Positions 8,392 through 17,269 of a DNA stretch of 64,000 nucleotides are shown here, in pieces. The stretch spans positions 1-64,000 of the forward strand of contig CAVSMH010000013.1 in assembly GCA_963728965.1 (NCBI GenBank), given 5' to 3'. Below the pieces are notes generated by a model that worked only from the letters and a program-made list of their open reading frames with translations, searched no databases and was not told the origin of the DNA. The position numbers were made by a program, and so were the translations under genes. Origin of the DNA: DASQZT01 sp963728965 (GTDB lineage Bacteria > Acidobacteriota > Terriglobia > Bryobacterales > Bryobacteraceae). Position 1 is the first letter of the stretch. Every line of letters begins with the position of its first letter.

Positions 8392-8838
8392 CATCGACGC
8401 ATCATATGAATGGCGGAAGCAAAGGCGCCCTATACAGGGAAACTCGACAAGCGACCGGCAGCTACGTGGTCCGGATTGTAATCGCCACAGCCGAGTTTGC
8501 GCCGATGCCTCCCCACTGGCCGGGCTACCCCGGCGGTCTCATTCTGACGGCCATCAGAATGCGTTTTTCAAGGCATGGCGGAATCTATCTGGTCCGATGT
8601 GGTATGAAAACCAAACCCCAGGCCGGGAGCCGTGCCGCCTCCCGTCGGTCGGCCCCGAACCCGGGTAGCAGAGCGTGTCGGGAGGACCGCGCTCCATCTC
8701 ATCGTCCGCAGATGAGTTCCGGCCGGCTATTCCTTGATCGGGGTGCTCGCCAGCAGAGCCCGTCTCCGCTTCACCGGCAGCTTCATCCTAAAACCGTTCC
8801 GGGATGGGGCACAATGAAATGGCAGCGAACGGTCAACA
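8392..8838. other. Gene-poor 3' segment of the IS3-type element
   Basis: This stretch between the orfB stop and the right inverted repeat has no convincing coding region on either strand. A 7-bp inverted repeat, ATTCTGA-N6-TCAGAAT, occurs near 8541-8560. Typical IS3 elements end within about 100 bp of orfB, so the extra length is unusual. It may be a decayed passenger segment or the remains of a second element. Confidence 0.4.
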
Positions 8839-8861
8839 GTGTCTTAACTATTTGTCTCAGC

Positions 8862-9187
8862 AAACGGGGCAAGCGCAGTCCGGGTGTTCGATGTCCTGCC
8901 AACTCCAGTGCAGTTGACGTTCCGCAGAGAACCCGTCGTCGCGACGATAGAGCCATAGACCCTCTTTGGCTGCCAGCAAAAACGCCAGCGCCTGTAACCG
9001 GAGGGTGTAGGACTTGCCTTAGATGAAGGCATCTTCGAGTTGGCGTCTCGTAGCGATCTCGTATTTAGTCTCGACCAGGAAACGTGCGCTCTCGTCACCA
9101 CGCCCGAGCTTGGGCTCAATGGCATAGTCCGGGTATCCGAAGCGCCGATCAATTCCGGTTGGATCCGCCGCCGGCACTCACCAGCAT
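8862..9187 (-). pseudogene. PD-(D/E)XK nuclease-like fragment (HsdR N-terminal type)
   Basis: The minus-strand frame reads GIDRRFGYPDYAIEPKLG, then RFLVETKYEI, and after an in-frame TAA codon GKSYTLRLQALAFLLAAKEG. The spacing of PDY and ETK fits the PD-(D/E)XK nuclease core found in HsdR-type N-terminal domains and their stand-alone relatives. The fragment has an internal stop and lacks a proper N-terminus, and its 3' end runs into the IS3 right inverted repeat, where it terminates. It is therefore a remnant cut by the insertion. The family assignment is from motif pattern only. Confidence 0.5.
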
Positions 9188-9839
9188 GAAGTACGCGATG
9201 TACTACAACGAGGTGAAATCGGTCGGGAGCGTCAACAGTACCGAACGCCCGCCGGATCGCGCTGACGTCGCGCGGTTTTACGCCGTCGTTCCCCCGGTAC
9301 AGGTGTGGAACGAGGTTGCAAGGCAGATTGCCACCGCTCAAGGCAAGTCACTCGCAGAAAACGCGCGTATTCTCGCGCTCCTGAACATGGCCATCAGTGA
9401 CGCCGGAGTCGCGACTTTCGATACAAAGTATCAGTACAACTTTTGGCGCCCGGAAACAGCGATTCACATGGGCGCTACCGATAACAATCCAAGGACTGAC
9501 GCCGATCCGTCCTTTGTACCCTTTATTACCACGCCCTGTTTCCCCAGCTATGCGTCGGCTCATGGAGCCGCTGGCGGCGCAGCTCGCGAGGTGCTGGAGC
9601 GCATCTATGGCGGCCGGCCCCACAACCTGACCCTTGCGATGCCCGCGGTACCGGGTGTGACCCTGACTTACAGAAAACTAAAGGAGATCACCGATGACGT
9701 TGATGATGCCCGTGTCTATGGAGGTATCCATTTCCGCTTCGACCAGGAAGCGGGTGCGGACCAGGGGCGCCGCATCGGTGAGTACGTGTACAAGCACAGC
9801 CTTGTTCCTGAGCGACCGCGCAATTTCGAGGAAGAGTAG
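9150..9839 (+). pseudogene. Vanadium-dependent haloperoxidase, C-terminal fragment
   Basis: From about residue QFRLDPPPALTS onward the sequence matches bacterial vanadium-dependent haloperoxidases of the PAP2 superfamily. The vanadate-binding motifs are recognisable: K-x6-RP as KYQYNFWRP, the PSYxSxH block as PSYASAHG, and R-x3-GIHF as RVYGGIHF. These enzymes are normally 400 or more residues with a helical N-terminal half. Only about 228 residues remain, and the sequence joins the nuclease remnant at about 9150. The catalytic half is intact but the protein is probably non-functional. Confidence 0.75.
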
Positions 9840-9951
9840 AATATCTCGAAATAGCGGAATGAGACGCCGCGACTCTCTGCGGTGGGGTGCTCCATTTCGG
9901 GGTCCGAACGCCGGAACGCGGAAGACGTGCTCGGCGTTAGGGGTGTGGATA

Positions 9952-11574
9952 ATGCGACGATTCGTAACGGAGTTCGCGGTTGCGCTCACATTGGCCGCCG
10001 GCGGCGCCCTCGGCGACCAGCACGATCATGTCAATGAGCTCGGTTCGGTCCACTTCCCCATATCGTGCACCTCCGCGGCGCAGAAGACGTTCGTCCGCGG
10101 CGTGGCGCTCCTGCACTCGTTCTGGTACGACGAGGCCGAGCGGGCGTTCTCCGAAACGATCCGTGCCGACCCGGCTTGCGCAATGGGTTACTGGGGTATC
10201 GCCATGAGCTTCTATCATCCCATCTGGGCCCCCCCTACGCCGGACGATCTAAGGAAGGGGAGTGCAGCCGTCGCAAAGGCGAAAGCGGCGAAGGCCAAAA
10301 CCCAGCGCGAGCGCGACTATGTTGCGGCGCTCGATGCCTTTTACCGCGATTCGGATAAACTTCCCCACAGCGTGCGAGCGCTGGCGTGGCGGAACGCCAT
10401 GCAGCAGCTTTCGGCGCGTTATCCGGCAGACCGCGAGGCGGCCATCTTCTTTGCGCTGGCGCTGATTGGAACCGCGCCTGCTTCGGACAAGAGCTATGCC
10501 AGCCAGAGGCAAGCGGCCGAGATCCTGAATCGCATCCTCCCAGAGCAGCCGAACCACCCCGGCATCGCGCACTACCTGATTCACAGCTATGACTCGCCGC
10601 AGCTTGCGATTTTAGCCCTGCCGGCTGCGCGGAGTTACGCCAAGATCGCGCCTGCGGTACCGCACGCGCTGCACATGCCATCGCACATCTTTACGCGGCT
10701 CGGCCTGTGGCAGGATTCGATCGCGTCGAATCTCGCCTCGGCCGCGGTGGCCAAGGACCACGTGGCGAAGAGCCTTCCTGGCGGGGTATCGCAAGACCAG
10801 CTTCATGCGATGGACTACCTCGTTTATGCCTACCTCCAGACCTGCCAGGACGGTGAAGCAAAGCGGGTCATGGACGAAGCGGCTGCAGTCTCGAAGGTCG
10901 ACCAGGAAGTGTTTCAGGCTGCCTACGCACTGGCTGCGATTCCGGCACGCTACGCGCTGGAGCGCAGGCGATGGTCGGCCGCAGCCGTGCTTGAGGTCCA
11001 GCCGGCCGGGTTCCCATGGCCGCGTTTCCGCTACGCCGAGGCGATCACGTATTTCGCACGGGCCATAGGGTCAGCGCGTAGCGGCAATTCGTCCGCGGCC
11101 CGAGCTGAGATTGAAAAGCTGGCTGCGATTCACGAGTCGCTCGCACAGGCGAAAGAGTCCTATGACTGGAGCACGCAGGTTGAGATACAGCGGCAGGCTG
11201 CATTGGCGTGGCTCGCACATGCGGAAGGTAACAACGAGTCAGCCTTACGGTGGATGCGCTCCGCCGCCGATCTTGAGGACAAGACCGAAAAGCATCCGGT
11301 GACGCCGGGTGCTGTCCTGCCGGCTCGTGAACTGCTCGGCGAATTGCTCATGGAATTGAATCAGCCGGAGCTTGCGCTTCGCGAATTCGAAACAGTCCTG
11401 CGTAGTTCGCCGAAGCGGTTCAACGCCACATACGGCGCGGCCCGCGCGGCCGAACTTTCTGGCGATCAGAACCGGGCCAAGGAGCGCTATTCCGAGCTGC
11501 TCCAGCTTTGCGTGCAGGGCGCTGAGGAGAGGCTAGAAATCCAGAACGCGAGGGCGTTCTTACAAAACCGGTAG
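9952..11574 (+). CDS. Secreted tetratricopeptide-repeat protein
   Basis: The ATG at 9952 is chosen because GGGG lies upstream and it gives a signal peptide (MRRFVTEFAVALTLAAGGALG) on a 540-residue protein; a longer frame upstream overlaps the haloperoxidase fragment. The mature protein contains several helical TPR-like units, for example a first one around FVRGVALLHSFWYDEAERAF and others near the C-terminus (ALREFETVLRSSPKRFNATYGAARAAELSGD is the clearest, split here across two helices). Relatives in Acidobacteria and Proteobacteria are periplasmic proteins of unknown role. It is a single gene, not obviously in an operon with the next gene 120 bp downstream. Confidence 0.8.
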   Translation: MRRFVTEFAVALTLAAGGALGDQHDHVNELGSVHFPISCTSAAQKTFVRGVALLHSFWYDEAERAFSETIRADPACAMGYWGIAMSFYHPIWAPPTPDDLRKGSAAVAKAKAAKAKTQRERDYVAALDAFYRDSDKLPHSVRALAWRNAMQQLSARYPADREAAIFFALALIGTAPASDKSYASQRQAAEILNRILPEQPNHPGIAHYLIHSYDSPQLAILALPAARSYAKIAPAVPHALHMPSHIFTRLGLWQDSIASNLASAAVAKDHVAKSLPGGVSQDQLHAMDYLVYAYLQTCQDGEAKRVMDEAAAVSKVDQEVFQAAYALAAIPARYALERRRWSAAAVLEVQPAGFPWPRFRYAEAITYFARAIGSARSGNSSAARAEIEKLAAIHESLAQAKESYDWSTQVEIQRQAALAWLAHAEGNNESALRWMRSAADLEDKTEKHPVTPGAVLPARELLGELLMELNQPELALREFETVLRSSPKRFNATYGAARAAELSGDQNRAKERYSELLQLCVQGAEERLEIQNARAFLQNR

Positions 11575-11694
11575 AGGATGCTGTGCCAAGCCGGAATCCG
11601 GCGGCCCGGCCAAATTTGAGCGGGCCGAAATTCGCACCAGCCCAGATTCGGTGGCCATATTTTCAAGATGCGCAATGACTGATAGGAGGACATC

Positions 11695-14148
11695 ATGTTT
11701 TACGTAATATTGCGTTGGTATGTATGGCAAAGTGGGCGTGTAATGCCTGAACCGCGGCGGCGATCTGCTCGCCAGCGGCGATCCGCCGTGCGGAACGGAG
11801 GCGTTGCCTTGAGACCCACTCTGTTGCTTCTGCTCTTCGCTTCGTTTGTTCCTGCCGGAGCGCAGACGCACCGGCCTCCGCGGGACGAATGTACGGAAAC
11901 AGCCGAACTGAACGTTCTGCTCAAGCGCGATCCCACGACCGTCGCCGTCAAAGGCTTTCCGATTCCAATCACGGCTAACCGAGCCGCTCTGGTAATCCAC
12001 CGCTGTGGGGCTCCCCGGCCGGTTGAGCAGAAACTCACTTCGAGCCAGTTCGCGTGGAAGGTGGAGGGTCCTGGAGGCGCCGCGCCGCCGGTTAGTCCCG
12101 CAACGTCGACGTCGGTCCATTTTGTTGCGACGGCCATCGGTGAGCACACGGTCCGGTTCACCGCCTGCCCGAAGATCTGCAAGGTTCTCCTACGGATCGC
12201 TACGACTCCCCAGGGCAAACCGGTCAACGAAGTGGTCGATATAGGTCCCGAAGCGTTCACCCTGAAGGTCCAGGTGGATGCTCAAGCGCAGCTCCCGCCC
12301 TTATTCGATGCCTTGCGTCCGGATGAGAAAGACTCCGAGTTTCAAGCTACTGTTCCCAAGCACTACGGAGCTGTACGGGATGCTTGCGGCAACCGGGCCG
12401 CCGTCGGTGCGGGCCGCAGCCCGCAATGGTTAACGACAACGACGTGGACAAGCCCGACGCCGCCCTACACGCTGGCGGAGGGGCGTGTGTACCATGTTGG
12501 CGTCTCACGCAAGGACGACCCCGTCAGCCATAACTTCAACGATGCGACGATGAACCTCGAGCTGGATCCTCACTACCGGAATCTCCTCGTCGACGACACC
12601 CCGGAAGACGAGGGCGCTCTGCTTCCCTTTGGCGGAATCGAGATCGAGTGGGAATACCGGCAGTGGAACGAAGCATTCTGGCCGGTCGTCGGCGATCGGG
12701 CGAGCGTGTTCGGCTTCCACAACGTGGATTGCGGACACGAGAAGTACACTGAAATACATCCGCCGATCGCCGTCGCCATACACCGCGCGCGGCCCGTGCT
12801 GCTCCCCTCCTTGGTGGCCTTGTCCGAAGGAGGCCCGAAGGTGCACCCCGGCGAGAACGTTCTCGTGCCCGGTATCGTCACCGATATCCTGGTCAACCTC
12901 AACGGCGGCAAGACCCTCGACTGCGGTCGGCCTGGATTACATCAGCCCGAGGGAGTTTGCGTCAGTCAGCCCACCACCGCCGGCGCACGCTTCGTGTTCA
13001 ACGTATTTCTGCCGACGAGCCCGTTCAAACGGCTGCGCGACCTAGGACTGAATCCGCCAGTGAAGCCGGCCCTGTTCGTGAGTATCGAAAACCATCCTCA
13101 GGCCCCTACCGGCGCGCGCAGTGACCTGCCGGTAGCGTTGCTGGAAACTCGCACGGACGGCGATCACCCCTATGCACGCTTTTCAGTCGATCTTTCGAGT
13201 CTTGCGACGGGCCAGCGGTTCGCAAAGCGCATCCGTACCGCGTGGGTCTATCCCGACATCCAGGGCTCCAACTTCGGCCTTCAGCCGCTCCGGGTGCGGT
13301 TCGATTCCCTGCAGGTCACCGACGATGGCGATCCTACGGGCAAGGGCGACGGCGACTGGCGATTTTGGATCGGAAAACCGTCTGCCGACACGCCATGGAC
13401 TCGCCTGCTCGAATGCAACGGATGCATCGAGAAACGGACCTACACGCCGGCCGACGGGCCTTGGAGTGCGGGCGCGCTCCTCGCAAACGGCCACCTTCGC
13501 GGCGAGGTTCTCCTATTCGCCGGCCAGTTCGCGCCATTCCAGAGCGGCGGATTCGAGGAGGACCTCGTGACTTCCGATGACACGGGGCGGGTTCTTACGA
13601 CGTTCTTTCGGCCGGTTCACCGGCAGCTTAAGTCCGAATGCAACGACCAGACCGCGGGAGGACTGAACGACGTGGATCCGTCCACGTCAGGTTGCGCCGC
13701 GTACACGATCGAATGGACCGTCGAGCGTGGCGTCACCCCCGTTTCAGCCAACCTGAGCGCGGAGACCAAGGCCTTTCTACAGAAACTGATCGTCGGAAGG
13801 TCGATGGTGGAGAACGAAAAACCGCAGCAGCCCACCGAACTGTACGGTCCCGAGGTCACGGACAATCGGAAGCGCCTCACGGTTCGCCGCCCTGACGAAC
13901 AGGAGTTCTGGCAGGATTTTCTGCAATCCGAAGAAGCGCGGACCCGCACAGCGGCCACGGCCGCTGCGGTAGCGCTCGCGAAAGAGGCACGAGCCCGCGC
14001 GCTCGCAATGCTCGGCAAGAATCCGACGCCCCAGCGACGGAAAGGCCTGGCCGAGGAACTGAGAGCGTTAAAGAAGGTGCTGCCTCCAGCGGTTTATCGG
14101 GCCAACCTCTGCGACCTGGAAACAGGCGCACCATGCCTGGCGCAGTAG
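11695..14148 (+). CDS. Large secreted protein of unknown function, 817 residues
   Basis: A strong ribosome-binding site, AGGAGG, lies 6 bp before the ATG at 11695. A signal peptide is seen inside the N-terminus (ALRPTLLLLLFASFVPAGAQT), so an alternative start at ATG 11743 or GTG 11805 is possible. No catalytic motif is recognised. The mature protein is rich in beta-prone segments and Pro/Gly, holds several Cys pairs (for example HRCGAPRP, CPKICK, ECNGCIEK), and ends in an Ala/Arg-rich helical tail. It is probably a periplasmic or extracellular protein. Confidence 0.75.
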   Translation: MFYVILRWYVWQSGRVMPEPRRRSARQRRSAVRNGGVALRPTLLLLLFASFVPAGAQTHRPPRDECTETAELNVLLKRDPTTVAVKGFPIPITANRAALVIHRCGAPRPVEQKLTSSQFAWKVEGPGGAAPPVSPATSTSVHFVATAIGEHTVRFTACPKICKVLLRIATTPQGKPVNEVVDIGPEAFTLKVQVDAQAQLPPLFDALRPDEKDSEFQATVPKHYGAVRDACGNRAAVGAGRSPQWLTTTTWTSPTPPYTLAEGRVYHVGVSRKDDPVSHNFNDATMNLELDPHYRNLLVDDTPEDEGALLPFGGIEIEWEYRQWNEAFWPVVGDRASVFGFHNVDCGHEKYTEIHPPIAVAIHRARPVLLPSLVALSEGGPKVHPGENVLVPGIVTDILVNLNGGKTLDCGRPGLHQPEGVCVSQPTTAGARFVFNVFLPTSPFKRLRDLGLNPPVKPALFVSIENHPQAPTGARSDLPVALLETRTDGDHPYARFSVDLSSLATGQRFAKRIRTAWVYPDIQGSNFGLQPLRVRFDSLQVTDDGDPTGKGDGDWRFWIGKPSADTPWTRLLECNGCIEKRTYTPADGPWSAGALLANGHLRGEVLLFAGQFAPFQSGGFEEDLVTSDDTGRVLTTFFRPVHRQLKSECNDQTAGGLNDVDPSTSGCAAYTIEWTVERGVTPVSANLSAETKAFLQKLIVGRSMVENEKPQQPTELYGPEVTDNRKRLTVRRPDEQEFWQDFLQSEEARTRTAATAAAVALAKEARARALAMLGKNPTPQRRKGLAEELRALKKVLPPAVYRANLCDLETGAPCLAQ

Positions 14149-14327
14149 ATAGTCCATCCACTGCGGGCGACCTGGCCAACCTGGACGCCGTCAATACGGC
14201 CGTCGATCCGGGGTTGGTCCGCGCCACGCTCGATGCGGTCCGCCAGTGGCGCTACCAGCCCACCCTGCTGAACGGCCAGCCCGTGGAGGTGGTCACTACC
14301 ATCACCGTCGATTTCCGGCTGGAGTAG
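14133..14327 (+). pseudogene. TonB C-terminal domain fragment
   Basis: The 64-residue frame ends with DPGLVRATLDAVRQWRYQPT and VVTTITVDFRLE, the last two beta-strands of a TonB-type energy-transducer C-terminal domain. A complete TonB needs an N-terminal membrane anchor and a proline-rich linker, neither of which is present. The fragment overlaps the end of the previous gene by 16 bp in another frame. It is best read as a remnant of a protein carrying a TonB C-terminal domain. Confidence 0.6.
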
Positions 14328-14331
14328 CGGG

Positions 14332-16503
14332 CTACTTCAAACTGCGGTCGAAGAACTCCACCATCATCTCGTTCATCTGCCGCGCCGCCGGCCCGGTCAC
14401 CCCGTGCGACTTCTGCGGGTAGAGCATGTACTCGAACTGCCGGCCCGCCAGTTGCAGCGCGTTGGTCATCTGCAGGGAGTTCTGGAACAGCACGTTGTCG
14501 TCTTCGAAATTGTGCACCAGCAGCAGCCGGCCCTTGAGGTTTTTGGCCTTGGGTGGGAGCGCGGTATCGCGGTAGCCATCGGGGTTGTCGGCAGGCAGCC
14601 CCATGTAGCGCTCCGTGTAGATGCTGTCGTAGTTCATCCAACTGGTCACCGGCGCGCCCGCGAATCCGGCCCGAAACACGTCGGGCGCGTTCAGCAGGGC
14701 ATTCACGGTCATGAACCCGCCGTAGCTCCAGCCGTGGATGCCGATGCGCTCCGGGTCGGCGAAGCCGAGCGAGATCAGGTGCTTGACCCCGGCCACCTGG
14801 TCGGCCAGCTCCGTTATCCCCAGCTTGTGGTAAATGGCCGTCTCGAAGGCGTGTCCCCGCCCCAGCCCGCCGCGGTTCTCCGCTTGCCAGACGACGTAGC
14901 CCTTGTGCGCCAGCACCTGGTCCACGCTGACGCCGCCCTGCCAGGCATTGCGCACCGGCAGCGCCACGCCCGGCCCTCCGTACACGCTCACCACCACCGG
15001 GTACTTCTTGCCGGGCTGGAATCCGGCCGGTTTGATCAGCCGCGCGTACAGGTCGGTGGTGCCATCGGCGGCCTTGAATTTCACCACCTCGGTGGGTAGG
15101 ATGTCGTATTCGTCGATCTGCTTGCGGTCCGCTTCGCGATACACCCCCAGTTCCTTGCCGTCGCCCGAATGGAGGAGGGTGCGCGGCGGAGAGGCCAGGC
15201 TCGAAAACGTATCCAGGAAATAGGCGCCGGTGGGACCCATGGAGATCGTGTGGGTGCCCGCCTCCGGCGTCAGCGCGCGCTTCCCGCCGCCGCTCAGATT
15301 GATGCTGTACAGGTGCCGCTCGAGCGAGGAGCCTTCGGTCGAAGTGTAGAACAGACGCCCCGCGGGCTCGTCCACGCCCTGAATCCCGGTCACCTCCCAG
15401 GCGCCGCGCGTCAACTGCTTCACGTCTTTGCCGTCATTGGAAGACAGGAAGATGTGCCGGTACCCCGCGTCGCGCTGGCTGGTCCACAGGAACCGTTTGC
15501 CGTCGGCCAGAAACTGCACGTCGCCCGAGAGATTGATCCAGTACGGGTCGGACTCCTGGAAGACGGTGGACGCCGCACCCGATTCCACGTCGATGGAGAG
15601 CATCTCCAGCCGGTTCTGCACCCGGTTGAACCGCAGCACGTAGACCGACCGCGAGTTCGGCAGCCAGCCGGCGCGCGCCACCAGGTGGAACTCGCGCGTC
15701 TCGCCGATGTCCAGCCATTGGGTGGATCCGCCCGCCGCCGGAACCACGCCCAGGCGCACGGCGGCGTTGTTCTCGCCCGCCTGCGGGTATCGTTCCGGCT
15801 CATAGAGCGCGCGCGTCTTCAGCAGGTCCGCGTGCGGAATCACCGGCTCGCGCGACATATCGAACTGCAGGTACGCCACCGATTTCGAATCGGGCGACCA
15901 CCAGTAGGCCGTGCCCAATTCGAGTTCCTCCGGATAGACCCAGTCGGTGCCGCCGTTGCGCAGGGTTTCGGTGCCGCCCCGGGTGAGGCGCGTTTCTTTC
16001 TGCGTCGCCACATCCACGGTATAGATGTCCCAGCCGCGGCGGAACACGACGGTCTTGCCGTCGGGCGAGAGCTTGGGGTCGATCTCGGCCACCGGCGTTT
16101 TCGTAAGCTGGTCCCATTTGCCCGAATCCACGTGGATCAGGAAGATATCTCCACCCGCCGTATCCAACAGCAGCTTGCCGTCGGCGGACCACTCGATGCC
16201 GCCGGTTCGGGCGCGCCGGTTGGTCCAGTCCACCGGCCCATCGGCCTGCGGCGGAGCGCTCGCCGCGCCGTCGAGAGCTTCGGTGGAGACCAACTCCTTC
16301 GAACTCTTCGTGGCGGGGTCGTAAATCTTCAGGCTGCGTCCCTCGCGAAAGACGAACGTTTTCCCGTCGGGAGCCCAGTTGGCGGCCCCGGCAAATCCGC
16401 GGCCGGCGCCGCCGCGCCCCGCGCCGTACAGCGCTTCGAGCGTAATCGCTTTCTTCTGCGCGAAGGCCGAAGAGGCAAGTAGCAGGATGACGATGAGCTT
16501 CAT
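14332..16503 (-). CDS. S9 family peptidase (dipeptidyl-peptidase IV type), secreted
   Basis: This 723-residue protein has a short signal peptide (MKLIVILLLASSAFAQ), an N-terminal beta-propeller with WSPDSK and SPDGKT repeats (DPPIV N-terminal domain), and a C-terminal alpha/beta-hydrolase domain. The catalytic serine is S593 in GWSYGGF, the acid lies in HNFEDDNV, and the histidine is H700 in KSHGVTG. The PEELELGTAYWW segment matches the substrate-amine-binding Glu region of DPPIV enzymes. It probably removes N-terminal dipeptides (X-Pro or similar) from peptides in the periplasm. It is divergent from the VOC gene across a region with two GGGCACA palindromes. Confidence 0.93.
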   Translation of the reverse strand: MKLIVILLLASSAFAQKKAITLEALYGAGRGGAGRGFAGAANWAPDGKTFVFREGRSLKIYDPATKSSKELVSTEALDGAASAPPQADGPVDWTNRRARTGGIEWSADGKLLLDTAGGDIFLIHVDSGKWDQLTKTPVAEIDPKLSPDGKTVVFRRGWDIYTVDVATQKETRLTRGGTETLRNGGTDWVYPEELELGTAYWWSPDSKSVAYLQFDMSREPVIPHADLLKTRALYEPERYPQAGENNAAVRLGVVPAAGGSTQWLDIGETREFHLVARAGWLPNSRSVYVLRFNRVQNRLEMLSIDVESGAASTVFQESDPYWINLSGDVQFLADGKRFLWTSQRDAGYRHIFLSSNDGKDVKQLTRGAWEVTGIQGVDEPAGRLFYTSTEGSSLERHLYSINLSGGGKRALTPEAGTHTISMGPTGAYFLDTFSSLASPPRTLLHSGDGKELGVYREADRKQIDEYDILPTEVVKFKAADGTTDLYARLIKPAGFQPGKKYPVVVSVYGGPGVALPVRNAWQGGVSVDQVLAHKGYVVWQAENRGGLGRGHAFETAIYHKLGITELADQVAGVKHLISLGFADPERIGIHGWSYGGFMTVNALLNAPDVFRAGFAGAPVTSWMNYDSIYTERYMGLPADNPDGYRDTALPPKAKNLKGRLLLVHNFEDDNVLFQNSLQMTNALQLAGRQFEYMLYPQKSHGVTGPAARQMNEMMVEFFDRSLK

Positions 16504-16556
16504 GATTTGTACTGATTGTAAAACGCGGCGGCCGGCGGCTACCGGCCGCTCGCCTC

Positions 16557-16639
16557 AAACGGGCACAGTGTGCCCATTGGCTTTCATCGAAGCGGCTTGT
16601 TTTCAATGACTTCTATTTTGAAACGGGCACAGTGCGCCC
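16557..16639. promoter_or_regulatory. Paired GGGCACA palindromes between divergent genes
   Basis: AAAC followed by GGGCACA-G-TGTGCCC (16561-16575, perfect 7-bp arms) and by GGGCACA-G-TGCGCCC (16625-16639, one mismatch) occur 64 bp apart. They lie between the divergent S9 peptidase and VOC genes. The shape and position fit a dimeric regulator's operators. A dispersed REP-type repeat is the main alternative. Confidence 0.45.
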
Positions 16640-16672
16640 GCCGAGGGAGCAAACCTGCGCCAGAATGGATCT

Positions 16673-17116
16673 ATGAGCAACAGCAAACCGATACCAGAGG
16701 GTTACCATTCCGTTACCCCGTATCTGACCGTCGAGGGTGTTTCCAAGCTGATGAACTTTCTGAAGGAGGCCTTCGGTGCGAAGCAGACCTTTATCACCAA
16801 CCGTCCGGATGGCACCGTGTGGCATGCCGAGATGCAGATCGGCGACTCGCGGATCATGATGGGCGAAGCCAGCCAACAGTGGAAAGCCCGGCCTTGCGGA
16901 CTCTACCTCTACGTGGAGGACGTGGACCGTGTCTACCAGCAGGCCGTCGCCGCCGGCGGGAAATCGCTGGGTGAGCCGACCACCCATCAATATGGCGATC
17001 GCTCGGGCGGGGTGGAGGACCCCTGCGGCAACCAGTGGTGGATCGCCACGCACGTCGAGGACGTCTCCGCCGAGGAGTTCGAGCGCCGCATGAAACCGCA
17101 GACGGCGAAGGGTTGA
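16673..17116 (+). CDS. VOC-superfamily (glyoxalase/PhnB-like) protein
   Basis: This 147-residue protein shows the paired beta-alpha-beta-beta-beta units of the vicinal oxygen chelate fold. Typical family segments are YHSVTPYLTVEGVSKLMNFLKEAFGA, split by the fold's first helix, LYLYVEDVDRVYQQAVAAGG, and the closing YGDRSGGVEDPCGNQWWIATH. PhnB-like members of this group have no established reaction; others are lyases or resistance proteins. It is cytoplasmic, with no signal peptide. The gene stands alone, divergent from the peptidase. Confidence 0.9.
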   Translation: MSNSKPIPEGYHSVTPYLTVEGVSKLMNFLKEAFGAKQTFITNRPDGTVWHAEMQIGDSRIMMGEASQQWKARPCGLYLYVEDVDRVYQQAVAAGGKSLGEPTTHQYGDRSGGVEDPCGNQWWIATHVEDVSAEEFERRMKPQTAKG

Positions 17117-17269
17117 TTCACCGGCCGCCTTTCCAGTGCTCCATTTCGCGGCGGATGAATTTCCCGCTGGGCCCACCGGCGCCGCGGTGCGACCATGGCC
17201 GCCTGTCGCTCGGGCGCCCGCCGAACCCGCGCGGCCGGCGGATGGCGATCCTGATAGCATCAGAACATC

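Larger units (their letters stand above)
4536..8871 (+). mobile_element. IS3-type insertion sequence, split by an IS21 element
   Basis: Imperfect terminal inverted repeats of 33 bp (28 matches) lie at 4536-4568 and 8839-8871, both containing GAGACAAA and AGTTAAGACAC. Between them are IS3 orfA and an orfB interrupted at 5145-7727. Removing the insert and one 5-bp duplication leaves about 1.75 kb, long for an IS3 element because roughly 450 bp of apparently non-coding sequence follows orfB. No clear target duplication flanks the ends, suggesting an old insertion or later rearrangement. Confidence 0.8.

Noticed and set aside
8373..9026. Plus-strand frame after IS3 orfB
   Set aside because: No ribosome-binding site, skewed composition, and it runs across the IS3 terminus into a pseudogene on the other strand.
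17130..17269. Minus-strand frame ending GGPSGKFIRREMEHWKGGR before the xylonate dehydratase
   Set aside because: It reads protein-like at its end but has no ATG, GTG or TTG start with a ribosome-binding site, so it is not called.
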